A DNA stretch of 64,000 nt, taken from the NCBI GenBank assembly GCA_914767885.1, contig CAJZBQ010000021.1, positions 744,001 to 808,000 on the forward strand, given 5' to 3'. The translations under genes and the position numbers were made by a program. Within the stretch, counting starts at the first letter, position 1. Each line of letters begins with the position of its first letter. Under the pieces are notes generated by a model that made no database searches, was not told where the DNA came from, and saw nothing but the letters and a program-made list of their open reading frames with translations. Of this stretch, positions 20,113 to 31,201 are shown one piece after another. The stretch comes from Blepharisma stoltei. Its lineage: Eukaryota; Ciliophora; Heterotrichea; Heterotrichida; Blepharismidae.

Positions 20113-20660
20113 TTTGAGTCTTTTAATTTCTTAATAAAGTTATTCAATGTAAACGTTAAAACATCTGATATGAACAAAACCGACTTACTCCCCTCCAGCG
20201 AACAAAAATTTTGCTTGCTTATATGCAACAAAATTGGCTAGAGTCTTAAAGGCAATAAGGCTTTATCAATTTAAAGAATTAACTGATAAGATAGTGACAG
20301 ACTCTTTTGGCAAAAACAAAAAAGCAAAGCTATATAAATTCTAATATAGTCAGCCATATTAACTGGAAATTTGCTTGGCGAAGAAAATGGAAAGCTTGGA
20401 AATTCAGCATTTTTTATAAAAGTCTTGCTAATGGATTCAATGACGAGAGCCAAATAAAGCAAATATAAATTTTGTAAATATAGATTGACTCTAATTTTTT
20501 ACTAATTTAATTTATAGTCAAATAAATCAAGAATAAGCAATAATTATGATTTTCATTATAATTAAATAAAATCGAAAAGAGAAAAAATAGTTCAAAGCTA
20601 TTCAGCTCATTAAAATTTATTCCCAAAAGACATTTCTGATGAAAGCATTATAATTAGTAA
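20113..20660. other. spacer with MITE relic and duplicated PMCA upstream region
   Basis: A decayed C-tract element end, TTACTCCCCTCCAGCGAACA, sits at about 20186-20205. From about 20352 to the PMCA copy 1 start the sequence is duplicated upstream of PMCA copy 2 (26445-26706), with shared blocks such as ATATTAACTGGAAATTTGCT and CATTATAATTAGTAAATGGA. The duplicated block should carry the PMCA promoter and 5' leader. Confidence 0.65.
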
Positions 20661-20800
20661 ATGGAAATAATTACTTCTCGTCCGCTCATTAAAGCGCAGA
20701 AGTTCGTAAGCAAAGAAGAATTAATTAAGCTAGTCGACATCTACATGGATAGGACTTTTGATGAGGACATACAAGTTATTGAGGAGACTGGAGGATAAAG

Positions 20801-21236
20801 ATTAAAAATTAAAATGTTTCTCAGCCATATGCGGTATCCAGTGGCCAGACTACCTTGACTTAAGGAAAAGTGGACTAAAATAGGCGCGCGTATACACTAC
20901 TGCGCAAATAGTGTAAGGCCCATTTAAAATTCCACCCTCTTGAATTTCCTGGCCTAATATTGTAGGCCAGCGCCATCATCTGTCGGGCGCGCCCTGATAG
21001 TTTTAATAGAGGAAGACTATTTGAGGGGCAAGATCTGTCTAGCCCACCTGACAGAGACAGGAAAACCTTTGGAGGAAAACAAAATTTCCTCTTCGGCAAG
21101 GCGCCCCAAGCATGGAGGCCTACTTAAAAAAGTCATTGCTTTCAGCTTCATCAGGGTGGATCCTCTTGCTCCATAGGAGTGGCCTCGGAGACTAATTTTT
21201 ATCATCGTCATCATTTTATTTATTGTTGGGATAAAG
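20801..21236. mobile_element. GC-rich SINE-like retroposon, family A copy 1 (436 bp)
   Basis: GGATAAAG at 20793-20800 is repeated at 21229-21236. The inserted 436 bp is GC-rich, non-coding and shares blocks with the element at 43188: AAGATCTGTCTAGCCCACCT here against AAGACCTGTCTAGTCTATCT there, and both carry GCCTACTT and TTTCAGCTTCATC-like blocks. PMCA copy 2 has no insertion here, which gives the empty site. Confidence 0.75.
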
Positions 21237-21271
21237 GAATTTGAGAACTTACTCATGGTGGAATTTTCTCA

Positions 21272-22270
21272 CTTCCTTACTCCCCCCTCCGTGAACGAAC
21301 AAAAACATTAGAAAAATCCCTATTTTTTGCACAAAAACCCACCCCTTCGTGAGCGAACAAAAATTTTTTATGGAAAAAATTTTTGATATATAAGTGATAA
21401 TTAGTATAAGTAAGTCTCGAGCTTATTCTGCTTAATTTTAAACAAATTGAGTGTTTTTAAAACATAAATTTTACAAATTAAATTGATATTTGCTTTTGCG
21501 AAGTGAGATTTTTTAAATTTCTACTCCCCCCTTCGTGAGTGAACAAAAAAAATTTTTTTCACTCAAAAAATTTATATATAAATTTTATAAAATTTTTTTT
21601 TTCGAAATTTTAAAAAAAAAACCTAATTTGCAAAAATTGGGAAGCAAATATTAATTTAATTTATAAAATTTATTTTTAAAACGCAATTTGTTCAATATTA
21701 AACAGAATTAGCTCGAGATTTCATTGCACTAATTATCACTTATATATAATTTTTTTTCCATAAAAAATTTTTTCTATTAAAAAATTTTTGTTTACTCACG
21801 GTGGGGGGTTTTTGAGCAAAAAAAGGATTTTTCCAATGGTTTTGTTCGTTCACGGAGGGGGAGTAAAAAAAATTTTTTCTATAAAATTTATATAATTTTT
21901 TTTAAAAATAAAATTAACCCACCCTAAGCGAACAAGATATTTTCTTCGCTCACGAAGGGGGGAATTAGCAAAAAGCCTTATCGATCTTCAAAGGGTTTGC
22001 TTTAAAAGTTTTTTTAAAAAAAAATTATAGGCTTAAAAATCCAAATTTTTAAATATTTGAAAAAAGCAACCTAATTATTTTGCCAAATTTATACTGAGTA
22101 ATATAAATTGTCTATAATCTCAATAGAATTAATAAAATCTTGCATAGCAATTATTAATTATATTTAAAATATTTTACGTAAAAATAAAAATTTTATATTG
22201 CTTTTTCTTAATTTTCCCAAAAATAGGCATCATTCTAATAGTTTTACTCGATCTTAAAGGAGGAGAGTCA
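21272..22270. mobile_element. composite nested C-tract element (999 bp, TCA duplication)
   Basis: TCA at 21269-21271 and 22268-22270 bound the whole insertion; copy 2 reads straight through as TTTTCTCAGGGCTTG. Inside are several partial or full variant-1 units: CTCCCCCCTCCGTG at 21280, CTCCCCCCTTCGTGAG at 21523, and GTTCGTTCACGGAGGGGGAG near 21860, plus another end pair near 21930-21960. The outer left end (CTTCC) is separated from the inner C-tract by TTA, consistent with one element inserted into another at a TTA target. No coding capacity. Confidence 0.75.
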
Positions 22271-22902
22271 GGGCTTGAAATCTGATGAAGATCCCTCTGA
22301 AAGAATTTCTCATTTTGGGTCAAACAAGAAAACTGATAAAGAGCCACCATCTTTCTGGAAAATGTGTTGGCAAATTTTTAAAGATAAAATATTAATAACC
22401 CTCTCAGTGCTTGGGTTCATCAGCCTCGTTATTGGCGCCACTTTGGCTGAGCACCCCGAATATGGCTGGATTGAAGGTTTCAGTATTTTAGTGTCAGTGG
22501 TTGTTATTGTGTTAGTAACAGCAATAAACGACTATAAAAAAGAAAAGAAATTCTTCGAGCTTCAGAGCATTCATAAGAGTAGACAGCATTTTACCATACT
22601 TCGAGACGGAAGCTATAAAACAATTCATCCTGATGAGATATTGGTTGGAGACATTTTGAAAATAGACCAAGGTTGCATTATTCCTGTTGATGGAGTTATT
22701 ATAACTTCTCATCACCTTCAGGTCAATGAAGCTTCTTTAACTGGCGAAAATGATAACTTACATAAAGCTTCCTATGAAAAATGCATCAAAAAAATAGAGG
22801 AATACTTAGAAAACAATGTCCCAGGGCCAAACAGTAAGCACGATATTCCATCCCCGATTTGCATATCTGGAACTAATGTCGTAGAAGGAGCAGGTGAAAA
22901 TA

Positions 22903-23129
22903 CCACCCAAGCCTTGCTTTAGATTGGGCTGGGCTAACGATTCCCGATGCCACTTAGGAAGTGGCAACCCAATATTTGTTGGTAAAACCAACTCCTGGTT
23001 AAAAATCTTCATTATTAGGCGGATTTACCATCCAGAGGGTTTATTTACCAACAAATATTGGTTTGTGACTCCCTAATTGGCATCGGGAATCGTCAACACG
23101 GCCCGAGCTAAAACAAGTCTGGGGATATA
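22903..23129. mobile_element. TA-flanked palindromic MITE (227 bp, long inverted repeats)
   Basis: TA flanks both ends (22901-22902, 23128-23129). The two halves are inverted copies of about 85 bp each; shared blocks include ACGATTCCCGATGCCA (22937) and its complement TGGCATCGGGAATCGT (23079), and CCAATATTTGTTGGTAAA near the centre on both arms. TA duplication plus long terminal inverted repeats fits a Tc1/mariner/pogo-type non-autonomous element. PMCA copy 2 lacks it. Confidence 0.8.
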
Positions 23130-25475
23130 CTAGTCATTGCTGTTGGTGAAAATTCAAAAGAAGGAAGGATTAAAGGACTTAGCATAGGGGAAGACGAAAT
23201 TTCTCCACTTAAAACAAAAATTGATAATCTCATTAGTAGAATTTCGAACGTAGCAATAGCAATTAGTTTTACTTCAGTGTTTGTGCTATATATTCGATTT
23301 TTTATTGAATTAGGAGTAGGAACAACAACATGGGATACAGATGACGGAATTAGAACGTTAATTGAATTTGTGGTTGAGGGAATTATTATCCTTGTTGTCT
23401 CTATCCCTGAAGGGTTGCCTCTTACTGTCACTCTGACATTAGCTTATGCTGTCAAAAAAATGCAGCAGGATCACAATTTAGTAAAGAAAATCCGAGCTTG
23501 CGAAATCATGGGAGGGGCTGACACTATTTGTTCAGATAAGACAGGAACGTTAACCAAAAACGAAATGGAAGTCAAATCCTTTTCTATTAATGCCATTATT
23601 TATCAACGGTCTGAACTCAGTCAGCTATTTCAAAATCATGATGACTATCTAGGCTTTTTTAAAGATGCAATATCACTTACCACGACTGCACGAATTGATG
23701 AAGATAAGAGAGAAATAGGATCAAAAACTGAACTAGCTATGATAAAATTTCTTGATAGCTTAGGTATCACAGATTATCAATTTATCAGAGATTATTACAA
23801 AGGAAAAATCATCGCAAAAAACCCTTTCAGCTCTGTAAGAAAAAGAAGCAGCATTATTATTCAATATAATGAAGATATCAAAAGAATTTACGTTTTAGGA
23901 GCTTCTGAATATATCCTTTCATCGTGTACGCATACGCTTACGCCTCAAGCAACTATAAATAGAATTAGAAAAATTCAGAGAACCAAATCAAATAAGGATA
24001 TAAACGAAATGGCCTCAGAGGGGCTAAGAACTATTGGCCTAGCATTTAAAGATTTGAGTGAAAGCGAATTGGACCAAGTGATTAATATCAAAAACTATCA
24101 TGCTTCTCTTGAAGAAACAGATTTAGTGCTTATAGGTGTCCTCGGGATCTATGATCCCCCTAGAGACGAAGTGCAAAAAGCTATTGAAGACTGTAAAGCA
24201 GCCAGTATTAAAGTTCGAATGGTAACAGGGGATAATAAGGACACAGCGTTTTCTATTGCGAAATCTATAGGCATTGCGAATAAAAACAGCCTTGTGCTAT
24301 CTGGAGAAGAGTTCAGAAAAGAAGTCGAAGGAATCGTTTGTGAGAAGCACCGTACTGAAATCTGTGAATGTCAAAACTCCAAAGGAAATGCCAGAATTGA
24401 CGTTGTTGGAAATATTGAAAGGTTCAAAGAAATTATCGATAACCTAGATGTCTTAGCAAGGTCTCAGCCAGAAGATAAGTACATCCTTGTCACAGGATTA
24501 AAACAATTAGGCCATGTTGTAGCTGTTACTGGAGATGGGACCAATGATGCGCCTGCGCTAAAAAAAGCAAATATAGGGTTTGCAATGGGAATTTCTGGAA
24601 CTGAGATGGCTCGAGAAGCAGCAGACATAATTCTTCTTGACGATAACTTTAGTTCTATCGTTAAAGCTGTTCTTTGGGGAAGAAGCATTTATGAAAATAT
24701 TCAAAGGTTCCTCCAGTTCCAACTGTCTGTTAACCTAACTGCTGTTGTTGTAGCAATTGTAGGTGTTGTTTCGATAAAGTCAACAGTTTTGACCGCAGTT
24801 CAATTGCTTTGGGTGAATTTAATCATGAACACATTTGCTTCCTTAGCTTTAGCAACAGAATCGCCATCTGAAAGCTTACTTACAAGAAAGCCAAATAGTC
24901 CTAAAGACTCTATTATTACAAATTTGATGTACAAGCATATTTTTGGCCAATCATTTTTGCAAATTTCGGTTATTCTCGCTATGGTTTTTGCTGGGGAATG
25001 GTTTTTACCAGAATATGGAAATACAAGCGATATGAGTGTTTTAGTAAACCCAGATGACTCAAGTATGGTAAGGTCTGGAAGACCTTATCACTTGGATGGC
25101 TCAAAAGACTATATTGATTTCTATGATGACCCAGATTATGGGCCTAGTCGGCATTTTACTTATATATTTAACATTTTTGTGCTGTTCCAGCTGTTTAATG
25201 AAATCAACTCTAGAAAACTAAGAGATGAATGGTGAATCTTTTCTAATATAAGGAAAAGTAAATTTTTTATCCCAATATGGCTATTCACATTTGTTGTTCA
25301 AGTTATAATGGTGGAATTTGGAAGCATTGCTATGAGCTGCCATCAAGAAGGGTTAACTGTTGAGCAATGGTTTATTTGTGTTGCATGGGCTTCCTCTACT
25401 CTTGTTTGGAGATTTGTTTTGCTACTTATTCCCCCTTTTAATCTTAAAAGCAGGGTAGATGAGGAAAATGGATAA

Positions 25476-26294
25476 AAGTTCAAATATTAAATCGTGGCAG
25501 TTTTAGATTTTTTATTTAAAACTAATACGTAATTTATTTAATTTCTAAAACCCATCTATATCAACTAACTTTAATGAATATATGTAAAATTTAAGATACT
25601 TAGCCCCATCTTGATAAAATGATTCTCATATGGTAAAGCGTAAAATCAACCTATTTACTGGAAAATCTTCGGTTGAAGTATTGCTAATTCCGAATTTTAC
25701 TTTTCTATAATCTCTTTACTTTCATGAACTTTTAGAAATTTTAATTGTATTTTAATATTGAGGGGTAAAAGAAGACCACAAGTTATTAGCAAGTGACAAA
25801 GTCCAGCTGGTTTCAAAGCTTGAAATTGATGAATCCTCTTTTCAGGATATTGCACATTTCATAAAACTCGTCAAGCTTTCTAGAATTTAAACTATTGTTA
25901 TTTTACTCCTCATTTGATTTTAAGCTTTATCCTTTCACTGGTAATGACACACAGCAAGTTCGCGCACCTTCAGTTGCTTGAATCCTAGTTGTAAAAAATG
26001 GCGAAGTCAATATAGTTCTTGTTTTATTCAATAAAATCGATGAAAACAACTTATTAAGCTATTTTATAGAAAATGACGTAAATATCATTCAGGCAATAGG
26101 AGAAATGATGTTTGGATTGCTAGAGATTATCAAACTTTGAAAAGAACTAGAGACAAGGCCCTTTAAACAAAAGAAGCTAGCTGAGGAAAATACAAATAGA
26201 GCAAACTGCACACTTGAAATAATGATAAAAGAAAGCTCCTTTAAAAATGCATTGAAATTGCTACTGAAGAAAATGTTAAAACACAGCCCATTTT
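25476..26294 (+). pseudogene. relic 5' fragment of the GAF/PDE gene
   Basis: From about 25640 the sequence matches 31370-31935 of the intact PDE gene (for example GGTTGAAGTATTGCTAA, then GAAGACCACAAGTTATTAGC and AAAAATGGCGAAGTCAATAT). It has frameshifts and stops (TAA in the segment corresponding to LYNLNSS), so it is not coding. It ends abruptly at about 26294, where coiled-coil gene sequence begins. This is the left partner of the tandem-duplication breakpoint. Confidence 0.8.
25688..25768. other. 81-bp TAA-flanked IES-like insertion in the PDE relic
   Basis: The relic reads GTATTGCTAA, then 81 extra bases ending GAGGGGTAA, then AAGAAGACC. The functional gene reads GTATTGCTAAAAGAAGACC without interruption (31402-31420). 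The TAA repeat at 25685-25687 and 25766-25768 marks the duplication. Confidence 0.7.
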
Positions 26295-26444
26295 GAAATT
26301 GCTGAATTGAGTGCGATTATGGAGCCTAAAATACCTGGAAAATTTTTGTAAAAAGATATAATATTTCACCTATAATTCACGAGCCTAAAGCCCCGCCTGC
26401 CTATAAAAACCCCTCCAATTAGTAGACCAAGATCGCCTTTAGCC
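26295..26444 (+). pseudogene. relic fragment of the coiled-coil gene lacking the 649-bp retroposon
   Basis: The stretch beginning GAAATTGCTGAATTGAGTGC matches 17776 onward. After GATATAATATTTCACCTATA it continues directly into AGCCTAAAGCCCCGCCTGCC, matching the gene on both sides of the 17866-18514 insertion. It therefore preserves the pre-insertion sequence. The remainder of the coiled-coil gene copy is deleted, and the PMCA upstream block follows at about 26445. Confidence 0.8.
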
Positions 26445-26706
26445 AGTCATATTAACTGGAAATTTGCTTGGCGAAGAAAATGGAAAGCTTGAATAATTAA
26501 CATTTTTTAAAGTCTCGCCAATACATCCAATAAGAGAACCAAAAATTGCAAATTATTATTTTATAAAATAGATTACTTATGATTTTTACTAATTAATTTC
26601 TAATTAAATAAAATAAAATCGAAAAGAGAAAAATAGTTTAAAGCTGTTAGCTCATTAAAATTTATTCAAAAAAAGACATTTCTGGTGAAAGGATTATAAT
26701 TAGTAA

Positions 26707-29700
26707 ATGGAAACAATTACTTCTCGTCCGCTCATTAAAGCGCAGAAGTTTGTAAGCAAAGAAGAATTGATGAAGTTAGTCGACATCTACATGGATAGGA
26801 CTTTTGACGAGGATATGCAAGTTATCGAAGATACTGGAGGGATAAAAGAATTTGAGAGCTTACTGGGGGTAGAATTTTCTCAGGGCTTGAAATCTGATGA
26901 AGATCCCTCTGAAAGAATTTCTCACTTTGGGTCAAACAAGAAAACTGATAAAGAGCCACCATCTTTCTGGAAAATGTGTTGGCAAATTTTTAAGGATAAA
27001 ATATTAATAACCCTCTCAGTGCTTGGATTCATCAGCCTCGTTATTGGCGCCACTCTGGCTGAGCATCCCGAATATGGCTGGATTGAAGGCTTCAGCATTT
27101 TAGTGTCAGTGGTTGTTATTGTGTTTGTAACAGCAATAAATGACTATCAAAAAGAAAAGAAATTCTTCGAGCTTCAGAGCATTCATAAGGATAGACAGCA
27201 TTTCACCATACTTCGAGATGGAAGCTATAAAACAATTCATCCTGATGAAATATTGGTTGGAGACATTTTGAAAATAGACCAAGGCTGTATTATTCCTGTT
27301 GACGGAATTATTATAGCTTCTCATCACCTTCAGGTCAATGAAGCTTCTTTAACTGGCGAAAATGATAACTTACATAAAGCTTCCTACGAAAAATGCATCA
27401 AAAAAATAGAGGAATACTTAGAAAACAATGTCCCAGGGCAAAGCAGTAAGCACGATATCCCATCACCAATTTGCATATCAGGAACTAATGTCGTAGAAGG
27501 AATAGGTGAAATGCTAGTCATTGCTGTTGGTGAAAATTCAAAAGAAGGAAGGATTAAAGGACTTAGTATAGGGGAAGACGAAAATACTCCGCTTAAGACA
27601 AAAATTGACAATCTCATGAATAAAGTTTCAAACTTAGCAATAGCAATTAGCTTTACTTCAGTTTTTATACTATATATCCGATTTTTTATTGAATTAGGAG
27701 TTGGAACAGCAGCATGGGATACAGATGATGGAATAAGAACGTTAATTGGATTTGTGGTTGAAGGAATCGTTATCCTTGTAGTTGCTATACCTGAAGGGTT
27801 GCCTCTTGCTGTCACTCTGACATTAGCTTATTCTGTCAAAAAAATGCAGCAGGATCACAATTTAGTAAAGAAAATCCGGGCTTGCGAAATCATGGGAGGG
27901 GCTGACACTATTTGTTCAGATAAGACAGGAACGTTAACCAAAAACGAAATGGAAGTCAAATCCTTCTCAATTAATTCTACTATTTATGAACGATCTGAGC
28001 TAAATCAGCTATTTCAAAATCATGATGACTATCTAGGCTTTTTTAAAGATGCAATATCACTTACCACGACTGCACGAATTGATGAAGATAAGAGAGAAAT
28101 AGGATCAAAAACTGAACTAGCTATGATAAAACTTCTGAATAGCTTAGGTATCACAGATTATGAATATATCAGAGATTACTATAAAGGAAAAATCATTGCA
28201 AAAAACCCTTTCAGCTCTGTAAGAAAAAGAAGTAGCATAATTATTCAATATAATGAAGATATCAAAAGAATTTACGTTTTGGGAGCTTCTGAATATATTC
28301 TTTCATCGTGTACGCATACGCTTACGCCTGAAGCAACTATAAATAAGATTAAAAAAATTCAGAGAACCAAATCAAATAAGGATATAAACGAAATGGCCTC
28401 AGAAGGGCTAAGAACTATTGGCCTAGCATTTAAAGATTTGAGTGAAAGCGACTTGGACCAGGCAATTAATATCAAAAACTATCATGCTTCTCTTGAAGAA
28501 ACAGATTTAGTGCTTATAGGCATATTTGGAATCTATGATCCCCCTAGAGACGAAGTGCAAAAAGCTATTGAAGACTGTAAAGCAGCCAGTATTAAAGTTC
28601 GAATGGTAACAGGGGACAATAAGGCCACAGCATTCTCTATTGCGAAATCTATAGGCATTGCTAATAAAAACAGCCTTGTGCTATCTGGAGAAGAGTTCAG
28701 AAAAGAAGTCGAAGGAATCGTTTGTGAGAAGCACCGTACTGAAATCTGTGAATGCCAGAACACCAAAGGAAATGCTAGAACTGACGTTGTTGGAAATATT
28801 GAAAGGTTCAAAGAAATTATCGATAACCTAGATGTCTTAGCAAGGTCTCAGCCAGAAGACAAGTATATCCTTGTCACAGGATTAAAACAATTAGGCCATG
28901 TTGTAGCTGTAACAGGAGATGGGACCAATGATGCACCTGCGCTAAAAAAAGCAAATATAGGGTTTGCAATGGGAATTTCTGGAACTGAGATGGCTCGAGA
29001 AGCAGCAGACATAATTCTTCTTGACGATAACTTTAGTTCTATCGTTAAAGCTGTTCTTTGGGGAAGAAGCATTTATGAAAATATTCAAAGGTTCCTCCAG
29101 TTCCAACTGTCTGTTAACCTAACTGCTGTTACTGTTGCAATTGTAGGTGTTGTTTCGATAAAGTCAACAGTTTTGACCGCAGTTCAATTGCTTTGGGTGA
29201 ATTTAATCATGAACACATTTGCTTCCTTAGCTTTAGCAACAGAATCGCCGTCTGACAGCTTACTTACAAGAAAACCAAATAGTCCTAAATCCTCTATTAT
29301 AACAAAGTTGATGTTAAAGCATATTTTTGGTCAATCATTTTTGCAAATTTCGATTATTCTCGTTATGGTGTTTGCTGGGGAATGGTTTTTACCAGAATAT
29401 GGAAATACAAGTGATATGAGTGTTTTAGTAAACCCAGATGACTCAAGTATGGTAAGGTCTGGAAGACCTTATCACTTGGATGGCTCAAAAGACTATATTG
29501 ATTTCTATGATGACCCAGATTATGGTCCTAGTCGGCATTTTACTTATATATTTAACATTTTTGTGCTGTTCCAGCTGTTTAATGAAATCAACTCAAGAAA
29601 AATAAGAGACGAATGGTGGATCTTTTCGAATATAAAAAAGAGCAATTTTTTTATCCCAATATGGCTATTCACATTTATTGTTCAAGTTATAATGGTGGAA

Positions 29701-29937
29701 TTTGGAAGCATTGCTATGAGCTGCCATCAAGAAGGTTTAACTGTTGAGCAATGGTTTATTTGTGTTGCATGGGCTTCCTCTACTCTTGCTTGGAGATTTG
29801 TTTTGTTGCTTATTCCTCCTTACAAAGTAAATGATCAAGTGAACGAAGAAAGTAACTGAGACTCATGATTTCACTGATCTTCTTGAGTAATAACTAAAAG
29901 TTGAAAAAAATTAAGAGTATTTAAATTAATTCCATAA
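26707..29937 (+). CDS. plasma-membrane-type Ca2+-transporting P-type ATPase, intact copy 2
   Basis: An uninterrupted P-type ATPase of 1050 residues to the first TGA, or 1076 if TGA is read through to TAA 29935-29937. Motifs in order: LTGEN in the actuator domain, VAIPEGLPLAVTLTLAYSVK in TM4, phosphorylated Asp in SDKTGTLTKNEM (about residue 404), VRMVTGDNKATA and hinge VAVTGDGTNDAPALKK. About ten membrane segments are present. It pumps Ca2+ out of the cytosol (plasma membrane or alveolar sacs), using ATP. The family is PMCA-like by PEGLP and the LLWVNLIMNTFASLALATE segment. The C-terminus is odd: five TGA codons in the last 26, absent from copy 1, so UGA might terminate here. Confidence 0.9.
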
Positions 29938-31201
29938 GAAGAGAGATATTAATTCTCGCTTAATAAAGCTTGCTCAGTATCTTTTATCATTAAGCCTATA
30001 ATTTTTACTGCTTGATGCATTTTCCCTAATTTTCTTATTGTGAGAGTCTTTTCCTTGCTCAAAGGGAATTCTTAAAATTTCTTTATCTAAAATGTTTTAA
30101 TCCCATTAATTCTTTGAAAAAGCTTCATATAATTAATTTCGATAGAGGTATATTTTCCTAAACGAATCTTTAGATTAATCACACAAGCCCATGATCTTGG
30201 GTTAAATCATAACTTCTCAATAGGTTTACACCTTCCGAGCTTCTTTCTATTAAGTATTGATCAAGAATTTTTAAAGAGTTCACAAAGCGACACAAATTTG
30301 GAATAGCTTGATATAAAAAATCTGTAGATTTTTCAAGTTGATAAAATTATAATGCTGCTTATAGGATGCATTTTCACTGCAGTGTATCATTTTTAGATAT
30401 GGCATGATGATAATACACAAGACAAATTTACAAATTGATTGATAGGTTTTTCTTGTTGGTTTAACATTGAGTTGCAAAGAACAAGAAGTGAAAAACATAT
30501 TTTGGCCCCGCAGCCCTGGAACAAAGAACAAAGGCATCCAAATATTTATATCACTAGCATTGAAAAGATGCAATAGCTCAATACGCTTTATATATGGTGC
30601 TGATGAGCTTCCCGCACATTCTTTTATCGCCTTAATACTTTTTGGATCATTATGATCCTCGATAGCAATGCTGCCATTTCAATATAAGCAAATAATTTTT
30701 CTTCTAAAATCGAAGCATTCAGTCTTAGTTTTGTAATTCGACCTAGTAGTAATTTTTTCATATTCATCAGGTTTTTGAGTATTTCTTATTCATCTTAAAG
30801 TCATTTGATAAGGCTATTAGTTCTATGGATTGTTTCTAAACTTTGTTTTGTAAGTTTTCTTAAAGATTATTAATAAATTTTTATCCATGAATAGCAAGAA
30901 ACCATTTCATAATTTTATGAATTTATTATACATCATCTTATTAAGTATGTGTAAACTGATTAATATACTATTAGCGATGCCAATATATTAAATTTAGAAA
31001 ATGGAGCTATCTATCCAATTTAATTTTTTTAGCAACAATCTTATTTTTATAATAAGCAAAAGTTTCAATAACTGCTTTTTATAGCCAATATTTAGTTCAA
31101 TATAGCTAAATTAAGGATAATTCCTATTCCACATTTTATCAAAATATGAAGTCATAATTTATTTCTTACATTTAGACAATAATATAATTTTTTATAATTT
31201 A
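29938..31201. other. 1.26-kb AT-rich spacer, no gene identified
   Basis: No frame with recognisable domain or codon-like composition. A short stretch near 30500-30600 is slightly less AT-rich but is not coding in a convincing way on either strand. No C-tract element ends or long direct repeats were seen. Confidence 0.5.

Larger units (their letters stand above)
20661..25475 (+). pseudogene. plasma-membrane-type Ca2+ ATPase, copy 1 (three insertions, two frame breaks)
   Basis: This is a close paralogue of the intact pump at 26707. It starts METITSRPLIKAQ... identically and ends ...NLKSRVDEENG at TAA 25473-25475, so the full length is present. The phosphorylation motif DKTGTLTKNEM, the PEGLP motif and TGDGTNDAPAL are intact. 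It is cut by a SINE-like insertion (20801-21236), a 999-bp composite element (21272-22270) and a TA-flanked MITE (22903-23129). The composite leaves the frame intact on removal, but exact removal of the SINE gives -1 and of the MITE +1 relative to copy 2, so two single-base changes would break it. Because most differences from copy 2 are silent or conservative, it may be recently broken, or these are sequencing indels. Confidence 0.7.

Noticed and set aside
23277-25235. PMCA copy 1 as an independent short ATPase gene
   Set aside because: Coding sequence continues on both sides (22275-22902 and 25236-25475) and matches copy 2 throughout.
30467-30655. Small open frame in the PMCA2-PDE spacer
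   Set aside because: Composition and lack of any supporting feature suggest chance.
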